From CAYPHA01 sp964410215 (GTDB lineage: Bacteria > Calditrichota > Calditrichia > Calditrichales > CAYPHA01): a stretch of DNA of 30,807 bases. The stretch's first letter is position 1; every line of letters starts with the position of its first letter. Made by a program: the position numbers and the translations under genes. Below, one piece after another: positions 24,342-30,807 of this stretch. Below the pieces are notes generated by a model. That model was not told where the DNA came from, searched no databases, and saw nothing but the letters and a program-made list of their open reading frames with translations. The stretch is taken from assembly GCA_964410215.1 (NCBI GenBank), contig CAYPHA010000056.1:1-30807 (forward strand), in the 5' to 3' direction.

Positions 24342-24360
24342 TTATGATGTTTAATCATAA
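24342..24360. promoter_or_regulatory. Perfect 7-5-7 inverted repeat upstream of the M28 peptidase gene
   Basis: TTATGAT-gttta-ATCATAA is a 19-base perfect palindrome with a five-base centre, ending 13 bases before the ATG at 24328. The size and symmetry fit an operator for a dimeric regulator. It is AT-rich and could occur by chance, and it has no T-run for termination. Confidence 0.4.
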
Positions 24361-24407
24361 TATCCGCTCAATTGACGATAATTGCAATACCCGGGCGGTA
24401 GTTATCA

Positions 24408-27188
24408 TCAATTTTTTCCGGAATCGGAATCCTGAAGAACCCGGGCGAGTTCTTCCACGCGGATAGGTTTGGTTATAAAGTCAACCATACCGGCCTCAAA
24501 GCAGCGTTCCCGGTCTTCTGTAAAGGCATGCGCGGTCATGCCGACTATTTTCGGGCGTTGCTGCGGCTGCCATTTCTGACAGATTTTTCTGGTTGCTTCA
24601 ATGCCGTCCATTTCAGGCATCTGAATATCCATAAAGACTACGTCATACGGTTTTTCTTCGATAGCCCTGATAACTTCCTTGCCATTCGAAGCGATGTCGG
24701 CCGTATAACCGAGACGATCCAGAATCTTCAGGGCGACCTTCTGGTTTACCAGATTGTCTTCAGCTATGATAATACGGGTTGGATGCTTTTCTGCAAATTG
24801 TTTGGTGATCGCCTTTGTCTTTCCGTTTTCAGACGGACCGGATGTTGCACCCGACAAGGCTTTCCGGACCGTTTCATACAGTTTGGCAGGCTTGACCGGT
24901 TTGTGCAGATAGATGCTGCTATCAGAATTTTCCTTATCGCGCTCATCACCAATATGATCTAGATAGATAAGGACACTTTTTTTAGATGTAACGAGATTCC
25001 TGAAGGCAGCGGCCATCTCTTTCTTCGCAGCCTGAATGAGGGCATTATCACATAGTATCAGGTCCGTTTTTTTGTTCTTAAGATAATGCAGCGTATCATT
25101 CAGCGTATGCGCCACGCTGGTCCCCAGCCCCCATAAACTCAGATATTCAGACATCAGTGTTGCATGCGATTTGCTCGATTCCAGAACAAGTATTTCCTTT
25201 TCCTGGAAAAGCGGATCCTTTTGCTGCGGCCAGGGCGACTGGGCTTCACCACCCGGCGCCACCCCTACATTAAAATAGAACGTCGTACCTTTTCCTTTAA
25301 AACTATGGGCCCAGATTTTTCCGCCCATCGCCTCGGTCAGATTCTTACTGATCGTTAAACCCAATCCCGTGCCCCCGTATTTACGGGTCGTAGATGTATC
25401 AGCCTGCCTGAAAGGTTCGAAAATCCGGCTGAGCTGCTCCTCGGAAATGCCGATGCCTGTATCTTTAACGGAAAAGAGGATTTTATAATTCGTGTTTTCC
25501 TTCCGGAGTGGCCGGACAGAAACCTGGATTTCACCTTTTTCGGTAAACTTGACGGCATTGCTTAAGAGATTGACAAGCACCTGCCGCAGCCGGGTGACAT
25601 CACCCTTTATCAGGACGGGTGTGGCCATATCGATTCGTGTGAGAAGCTCCAGGTTTTTGTCATATGCTTTTGCCGCCATCAGGTCGACGGCAGATTCCAC
25701 ACACTCGTAAAGGTTGAAGACCTCATTTTCAAGCTGGAGTTCCCCTGCTTCCACTTTGGACAGATCCAGAATATCATTAATAATAGACAACAGGGATTCG
25801 CTGCTCGATCGGATCGTATCGGCATAATCCAGTTGCTCGGCATTCAGTTTTGTATCCATGAGCACGCCGGTCAACCCGATAACGGCATTGAGCGGGGTTC
25901 GTATTTCATGGGACATGTTTGCCAGAAATTCGGATTTTGCCCGGGCACCGGCTTCGGCGGCCTCTTTGGCTTTTATCAGCTCGGTTTCCATCATCTTCCG
26001 CTCGGTGATGTCCAGCATAATGCCAACGATTCCGGCCAGGGATCCGTTCGAATCCTGATAGGTCGTATTGTAAATAATAAAGTTCCGCACCATGCTGTCC
26101 GCACAGGAAATTTTCGTTTCGAAGCTCTGGACACCATTGTTTTCCAGCAATTCCTGGTCATACTTTTTAAAATTTTGCTGCTGTTGCGGAGTCAGCGATT
26201 TGAGTTCTTCCAATGTCTGCCCGGTGATATCCGATTTTCGCCGGCCTATGATGCGCTCAGAAAACGATGTATTACATCCAATGAAACGCCCGCCGGGTTC
26301 CTTGTAGAACACCGGGCTGGGAATGGTGTCGAGAAGGGTTTCCATAAAATGAAGATTGCTTTTAAGTGCCTCACGCGAACGTTTGACATCCGTGATGTCC
26401 ATGGCTCCGGCGATACAGCCGACAATTTTATTGTCCGGATGCCAGATCGGCTCGATACTGATTTTATAGCTGAAGCCCTTGAGATCGGCATCAAATGTCA
26501 GGGTGTCGCCGTGCAATGCTTTCCAGTGCATGGATTGAATTTGATCATAGTGAGGGCTTTCGCCGAACAGATCGCGGATCGATAAGCCGATGAAATATTC
26601 CGGCTCCAGATGGAGGTGTTTCAGAGCAGAGCCCATGCAGGCAGTAAATTTCAGATCGGTGTCGGTCTTCCAGAAAAAGGATGGCACCTGCCCGGTTACC
26701 AGGCGCATGTGTGCCTCCATATCACAGGATATGGCGTCAAGGCGGTTCCGGTCCGTACGTTCCCGCTTTGCTTCCTCGCGAACCCGTGAAAGATCTTCTT
26801 CCAGCTTTTTCTGAGCGGAGATATCTTTAAAGAACACACTGACACCCTGCACTTTACCGTCCGGCCCGGTAACAGGCTTGTAATGGGACTCGAAATACCG
26901 GCGGTGGCCCTTTGCATTGGCATGTTGTTCAACCTGTGTATAGCTCTCTCCACGCAGTGCCCGGTCAAAATTTTCCCGGGCTTTGTTACGATCATATTCC
27001 TTTTTGATAACATTGAGTACATTCAGTTCCGGTGTAATGTCCGTATCCCAGATCCGCTTCATAGAACGTCTGTGATTATCATTAAACACCAGATAGCGGT
27101 ATTCTTTATCCAGGACAAAGAGCTCGTCTTCAGATGTACTATTTAATACAGCGTCGTTGAGATCGGACTTTCTCAATTTCATGATCAA
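24408..27188 (-). CDS. Cytoplasmic hybrid sensor histidine kinase with three PAS domains and two receiver domains
   Basis: The 926-residue product has no membrane segment. Domains in order: PAS at about 15-130, PAS at about 160-275, PAS at about 285-395, HisKA with His427 in NMSHEIRTPLNA, and HATPase (N box LVNLLSNAVKF, G1 KDTGIGIS, F box IFEPFRQAD, G2 GTGLGLTIS). A divergent receiver-like domain lies at about 655-770 and a complete receiver at about 800-920 with phospho-acceptor Asp854 (VFMDIQMPEMDG) and the conserved Lys in FITKPI. No HPt domain is present, so a separate phosphotransfer protein is expected. The first receiver lacks the acidic pair (LVLESS instead of VDD-type). It is transcribed divergently from hisC. 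The ATG at 27188 is followed by another Met two codons later. Signal and target are unknown. Confidence 0.93.
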   Translation of the reverse strand: MIMKLRKSDLNDAVLNSTSEDELFVLDKEYRYLVFNDNHRRSMKRIWDTDITPELNVLNVIKKEYDRNKARENFDRALRGESYTQVEQHANAKGHRRYFESHYKPVTGPDGKVQGVSVFFKDISAQKKLEEDLSRVREEAKRERTDRNRLDAISCDMEAHMRLVTGQVPSFFWKTDTDLKFTACMGSALKHLHLEPEYFIGLSIRDLFGESPHYDQIQSMHWKALHGDTLTFDADLKGFSYKISIEPIWHPDNKIVGCIAGAMDITDVKRSREALKSNLHFMETLLDTIPSPVFYKEPGGRFIGCNTSFSERIIGRRKSDITGQTLEELKSLTPQQQQNFKKYDQELLENNGVQSFETKISCADSMVRNFIIYNTTYQDSNGSLAGIVGIMLDITERKMMETELIKAKEAAEAGARAKSEFLANMSHEIRTPLNAVIGLTGVLMDTKLNAEQLDYADTIRSSSESLLSIINDILDLSKVEAGELQLENEVFNLYECVESAVDLMAAKAYDKNLELLTRIDMATPVLIKGDVTRLRQVLVNLLSNAVKFTEKGEIQVSVRPLRKENTNYKILFSVKDTGIGISEEQLSRIFEPFRQADTSTTRKYGGTGLGLTISKNLTEAMGGKIWAHSFKGKGTTFYFNVGVAPGGEAQSPWPQQKDPLFQEKEILVLESSKSHATLMSEYLSLWGLGTSVAHTLNDTLHYLKNKKTDLILCDNALIQAAKKEMAAAFRNLVTSKKSVLIYLDHIGDERDKENSDSSIYLHKPVKPAKLYETVRKALSGATSGPSENGKTKAITKQFAEKHPTRIIIAEDNLVNQKVALKILDRLGYTADIASNGKEVIRAIEEKPYDVVFMDIQMPEMDGIEATRKICQKWQPQQRPKIVGMTAHAFTEDRERCFEAGMVDFITKPIRVEELARVLQDSDSGKN

Positions 27189-27422
27189 TTACATCCCGGT
27201 TTATACAGATAATGTCGTTTTCGCAGGCGTTGCCCCATTGAATACATTTACTTTCGGTCAAAGCATGTTAAACTGAAATTTTTTTATAGGCACTTCACAA
27301 AAAAATTCTAATTTAAAACAGGGATTGCACCACTTTGTAGCGACGGCTATTTCGATCATTTATGGAATTTCTTATCTTTCTTCTTTAGTTTCATTACCGG
27401 AATACCAGGAAAGGGAAAGCAC
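27189..27422. other. Divergent intergenic region between the hybrid kinase and hisC
   Basis: These 234 bases hold the promoters of both genes. On the plus strand TTGCAC (27325) and TATTTC (27348) are spaced 17 bases apart, a weak sigma-70-like candidate for hisC. I see no RNA gene, attenuator hairpin with a His-codon leader, or Pho-type operator. Confidence 0.35.
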
Positions 27423-28526
27423 GTGCCATTTATTCCAGAACATATTGCAACATTACAACCGTATAAAGCAGGTAAATCCATAGAGGAAATAAAGAAAGCG
27501 TATCATCTCGACACCGTTGTCAAACTGGCTTCCAATGAAAATCCGCTAGGCCCCTCTCCGAAAGCCCTCGAAGCGATCAAGGCGTCTCTTGACAGCATTC
27601 ACCGGTATCCGCAACCGGGCTTTGATCGTCTGCGAGAGGCCCTGGCCCGGCGTTTTGGCGTTTACGAAGAAAATGTGATTGCCGGACACGGTTCTGAAAG
27701 CATCCTTTCCGTGATTATGCGTACTTTTCTCTCAGAAAATGACGAAGTGATCACCTCAGCAGGGACTTTTATCGGATTCCGCGTACTGGCAAACATACAG
27801 GCATTGAAACTTATAACCGTTCCCCTGGACGCATTCCGTTTTGACCTCGGGGCTATTGCAGAACGCGCGACGACGAACACAAAGCTGATATATATTGCCA
27901 ATCCGAATAATCCCACCGGTACCATGGTCAGCGAACGTGAATTCCTGACCTTTCATCAGCGTATCCCTGATCATGTGCTGATCGTTATGGATGAAGCTTA
28001 TTTCGACTTTGCCGGTGCTTTTCCGGATTATCCTGACTCCATGAAATACCGTTTCGACAACGTCATCACGCTGCGAACCTTTTCCAAGGCTTACGGACTG
28101 GCCGGTATTCGTATCGGCTACGGATTTGCATCGCCGGAGCTGATCGGGGCAATGATGAAAGTAAAGCTGCCTTTTGAACCGGGCATTCCCTCCCAGGCGG
28201 CCGGTCTGGCCGCATTGGAAGACGAGGCCTTTCTGCAGCAATACCTTGAGCTGAACCGGCGGGGGCTACGCTTCCTGTATAACCTTTTCGACTCCCTGTC
28301 GGTTACATATATCAGGTCCTGTGCAAATTTTGTAACCATCGTGCTGGAATCGGCTGATGCAGCCGATGCGCTGAACACCCGCTTGCTGGAACAGGGTGTC
28401 ATCGTAAGGCCGCTGGCATCTTTCGGACTTCCGCATTGTATCAGGATCACAGCCGGACGTGAGGAAGAAAATCAATACTTTGCCCGGGCACTTGAGAAGG
28501 CATTGAAATCAAAACCGTTACCCTGA
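27423..28526 (+). CDS. hisC: Histidinol-phosphate aminotransferase
   Basis: The 367-residue product is a PLP-dependent aminotransferase (fold type I, class II) that makes histidinol phosphate from imidazole acetol phosphate in histidine synthesis. Seen: KLASNENPLGPSP at residues 34-46, NPNNPTGT (160-167), the PLP contacts DEAYFDF (Asp190, Tyr193), the Schiff-base Lys222 in TFSKAYGLAG, and RIGYG. The length is normal. The start is GTG at 27423, with a purine-rich AAAGGGAAAG site upstream. It is not in a his operon; the next gene is a DUF1848 protein 17 bases downstream. Some HisC homologues also transaminate aromatic amino acids, which cannot be excluded. Confidence 0.93.
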   Translation: MPFIPEHIATLQPYKAGKSIEEIKKAYHLDTVVKLASNENPLGPSPKALEAIKASLDSIHRYPQPGFDRLREALARRFGVYEENVIAGHGSESILSVIMRTFLSENDEVITSAGTFIGFRVLANIQALKLITVPLDAFRFDLGAIAERATTNTKLIYIANPNNPTGTMVSEREFLTFHQRIPDHVLIVMDEAYFDFAGAFPDYPDSMKYRFDNVITLRTFSKAYGLAGIRIGYGFASPELIGAMMKVKLPFEPGIPSQAAGLAALEDEAFLQQYLELNRRGLRFLYNLFDSLSVTYIRSCANFVTIVLESADAADALNTRLLEQGVIVRPLASFGLPHCIRITAGREEENQYFARALEKALKSKPLP

Positions 28527-28543
28527 CTCCGGCCGGGAACAAC

Positions 28544-29404
28544 ATGCCTTTAAAAACCGTTATTTCGGCATCACGCCGAACCGACATACCCGCCTTTTAC
28601 CTGGATTGGTTTACGAATCACATTCGGGAAGGCAGGATCCTGCTTGAAAATCCACGCAATCCTCACCAGACACGAACGGTCAGCCTGCACCCGGATAGGG
28701 TGAAATGGATTGTTTTCTGGTCACGAAATTATGCACACTTTCTGAAAAAGCACCGGTTTTTCAGCGATTACAGGCTTTTTTTTCATTTCACTATCCTGCC
28801 GGCAAGTCTGTTCGACCGTCATACCCCGAAAGTCAGCACCGCGCTGGCACAGATGGAGAAACTGGCCGGGATGTATACACCGGAAACGATCATCTGGCGC
28901 TATGATCCGCTTATATTCTGGGAAGAAAAAGGCGCCATCCATTCAAATCATGATCCCGGGATATTTTACACGCTCTGTAAGGAGATCGGTGCCATGGGCG
29001 TCCGGCGCTGTTATACAAGCCTGGTTCACCCGTATCAGAAATTCCTGAAGCGGCTGGACAGCATACATCCGGGCATCCGATTGCGGGAACCGGCCGATGC
29101 CGGCTTTGTTCCGGTTGTACATGAAATGATCGACACCGCACGTGCCTTTGATATCCGGCTTTTTTCCTGCTGCACGGAATCCCTGGAAGCAATGACGGGC
29201 ATAGAGCCCGGCCGGTGTATTGACGGCCGGCTTTTAAACCGGCTGAGCGGCAGCAAACAAGTCAGTGAAGCCAGGATGGCAACACGACCCGGTTGTGGCT
29301 GTACACGCTCCATCGATATCGGCGATTATTGCATGCATACCTGTCCGTTCGGCTGCCTCTATTGTTATGCAAATCCGCGTATAAATCGGACGCCCACTTT
29401 ATAA
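28544..29404 (+). CDS. DUF1848 family protein with C-terminal cysteine cluster
   Basis: The 286-residue product belongs to a conserved family of unknown function (DUF1848). The N-terminus ISASRRTDIPAFY and the segment WIVFWSRNYAHFL are typical. The C-terminus has six clustered cysteines: Cys251 and Cys253 (GCGC), Cys263, Cys267, Cys271 and Cys274 (CPFGCLYCYANP). The CxxxCxxC spacing of the last three resembles a radical-SAM type 4Fe-4S site placed at the wrong end of the protein. A redox or DNA/RNA-related role has no support here. It starts 17 bases after hisC and is probably cotranscribed with it, perhaps only by proximity. Confidence 0.82.
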   Translation: MPLKTVISASRRTDIPAFYLDWFTNHIREGRILLENPRNPHQTRTVSLHPDRVKWIVFWSRNYAHFLKKHRFFSDYRLFFHFTILPASLFDRHTPKVSTALAQMEKLAGMYTPETIIWRYDPLIFWEEKGAIHSNHDPGIFYTLCKEIGAMGVRRCYTSLVHPYQKFLKRLDSIHPGIRLREPADAGFVPVVHEMIDTARAFDIRLFSCCTESLEAMTGIEPGRCIDGRLLNRLSGSKQVSEARMATRPGCGCTRSIDIGDYCMHTCPFGCLYCYANPRINRTPTL

Positions 29405-29406
29405 TC

Positions 29407-29435
29407 TTGACATAAAACATATTAATTGATAAGTT
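29407..29435 (+). promoter_or_regulatory. Weak candidate sigma-70 promoter for rpoN
   Basis: A perfect TTGACA hexamer (29407-29412) is followed after 17 bases by TAAGTT, which matches TATAAT at only three positions. It lies in the 104-base gap before rpoN, about 75 bases from the start codon. Confidence 0.3.
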
Positions 29436-29508
29436 CGTACATAAATCGTGCCAACAGGAAGCTGACAGGACAGAAAATTGCGTCTAAATATGAAGGTCAC
29501 TATCATCT

Positions 29509-30807
29509 ATGATCCATCTAAGTCAAAATCTCAGACTTGAGCAGCGCCTCACTCCGCAACAGATTCTATTATCCACCCTTTTACAACTTCCGCTCCTGAG
29601 TCTTGAACAGAAGATTAAAAGTGAACTGGAACTCAATCCGGTTCTGGAAGAGGGTGAAGATGATGAAATGGCTCAGGAGGATTCAATCGAGTCCGATGAT
29701 GAAGAGACGGAGGAGGTCGAAGAGGAACTCGCGCTTCATGATGAGAAGAATAAAGAGGACGATGAATACGATCGTAAGGAACTGGAAGAGGCCCAGTCCG
29801 ATAGTGACCTTGAAGATTTCCTGAATGATGACGATGCTTACGAGATCCGTATTCCAAAAGATAAAAACGAAGAAGAATACGACCGTCCCGAAGTCAGTAT
29901 TCGCACGCTTCCCGAACACCTCCTGGAGCAACTTCATATTCAGAACTTTACCGAAAAAGAATTTATCATCGGGGAGTATCTGATTTGGAATATTCGTGAT
30001 GACGGATACCTTGATCAGTCCCTGACCCTGGAATCTGTTGCCGAAAACTTTGAAACCGACGTGGCCACCGTTGAACGGGTACTGAAGGTGATCCATAAAT
30101 TCGACCCGACCGGTGTCGGAAGCCGCAATCTGCGTGAATGTCTCCTGGTTCAACTCAGTGAATGGGAAAAGCCAAATCCCAATACGGTCAAGGTACTCAG
30201 GGATCATTTTGATGACTTTAAAAACAGGCGCTTTGATAAAATCATCGAAGCGCTTGGCATTCCCGGTGACGAACTCCAGAAAGCCATCAACGAAATCCTT
30301 AAATTAAATCCGAAACCGGGCGAAGGTGTATTTGATTCGATGAGCAATTACGTCGTGCCCGATTTCATCGTTGAAAAAGTGGATGACAAATTTGTCGTAA
30401 ATTTAAATGACTGGAACGTGCCACCCCTGCGCATCAGTAACACCTATAAAAAAATGTTGTTTGATAAAAAGCGCACGGACAAAGACACGCGTCAGTATAT
30501 TCGTAAAAAGATTGAATCAGCCCGCTGGTTTATTACATCCATTTATCAGCGCAAAATAACCATGCTCAGGGTGATGGAGGCTATCGTTCAGAAACAGCTT
30601 CCTTTTTTCGAAAAAGGTCCCGAATTCATACAGCCGCTGATCATGCGGGAAATCGCCGAGATAATCGAAATGGATATATCAACGGTCAGCCGGGTATCCA
30701 ACGGCAAATATGTCCAGACGGATTTCGGTGTTTTTGAGCTGAAATATTTTTTCAATGAACGAATCGAAACCGAAGACGGCGATGAGATTTCAACCCGCCG
30801 GATAAAA
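29509..30807 (+). CDS. rpoN: RNA polymerase sigma-54 factor RpoN, 3' end cut by window edge
   Basis: The reading frame from ATG at 29509 stays open for 433 codons to the window end. Region I is recognisable: a Gln/Leu-rich start (SQNLRLEQRLTPQQILLST, then LELNPVLEE). Region II is long and very acidic: 35 of residues 47-110 are Asp or Glu by my count. The core-binding domain follows (YLIWNIRDDGYLD, VIHKFDPTGVGSRNLRECL), then the region III helix-turn-helix (MDISTVSRVSNGKYVQTDFG). The RpoN box expected near the C-terminus lies beyond the window. Sigma-54 directs polymerase to -24/-12 promoters and needs an AAA+ activator. One candidate target, dnaK, is in the window. The gene is preceded by DUF1848, not by the lptB gene often found next to rpoN. 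Confidence 0.95.
   Translation, partial: MIHLSQNLRLEQRLTPQQILLSTLLQLPLLSLEQKIKSELELNPVLEEGEDDEMAQEDSIESDDEETEEVEEELALHDEKNKEDDEYDRKELEEAQSDSDLEDFLNDDDAYEIRIPKDKNEEEYDRPEVSIRTLPEHLLEQLHIQNFTEKEFIIGEYLIWNIRDDGYLDQSLTLESVAENFETDVATVERVLKVIHKFDPTGVGSRNLRECLLVQLSEWEKPNPNTVKVLRDHFDDFKNRRFDKIIEALGIPGDELQKAINEILKLNPKPGEGVFDSMSNYVVPDFIVEKVDDKFVVNLNDWNVPPLRISNTYKKMLFDKKRTDKDTRQYIRKKIESARWFITSIYQRKITMLRVMEAIVQKQLPFFEKGPEFIQPLIMREIAEIIEMDISTVSRVSNGKYVQTDFGVFELKYFFNERIETEDGDEISTRRIK

Overview
The window looks like a chromosomal segment of a Gram-negative bacterium of the FCB (Fibrobacterota-Chlorobiota-Bacteroidota) superphylum. The best evidence is the large secreted protein at 15722-18700. It ends in a type IX secretion (T9SS) sorting domain with the QNFPNPFNPTT motif, common in lineages such as Neomarinimicrobiota, Calditrichota and Ignavibacteriota. 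A TonB-dependent receptor, an Omp85-type barrel protein and a sigma-54 gene confirm a diderm cell. I cannot name a genus from sequence alone. I see no tRNA, rRNA, CRISPR array, insertion sequence or phage gene.

Left part (1-5690): the 3' end of a zinc-type ABC transporter binding protein; a convergent egtB-egtD pair for ergothioneine synthesis; a CPBP intramembrane protease; a metallophosphoesterase; and a HisN-type histidinol phosphatase ending in a strong terminator. Middle left (5689-14254): a minus-strand stress group of dnaK, htrA/degP and a YugP-like membrane zinc protease. A plus-strand group follows: a YacP-type NYN nuclease overlapping a membrane histidine kinase, then a single-POTRA Omp85 protein.

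Centre (13571-24328, all minus strand): a phosphate-related block. It holds a Na/Pi cotransporter with a PhoU-like partner, a TonB receptor paired with a T9SS-exported protein, a PstS-like lipoprotein and an M28 peptidase. Two upstream regions, that of the Na/Pi cotransporter and that of the TonB receptor, carry the same three-unit operator: TGTTAG-N5-TGTTAA-N5-TGTTAG on the plus strand, which is CTAACA-N5-TTAACA-N5-CTAACA on the coding strand. This has the 11-bp period of known Pho boxes. I infer one phosphate-starvation regulon joining an inner-membrane Pi transporter to an outer-membrane receptor and a surface protein. This is the most interesting content of the window.

The T9SS protein is itself unusual. 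It consists of two 439-residue repeats whose DNA is identical over 1221 bp by eye, while the homologous bases just outside this core differ at about 25-30% of positions. That pattern suggests recent gene conversion of an older duplication.

Right part (24408-30807): a large cytoplasmic hybrid histidine kinase; hisC followed by a DUF1848 iron-sulfur protein; and the start of rpoN (sigma-54), which runs off the window. A near-consensus sigma-54 promoter sits upstream of dnaK.
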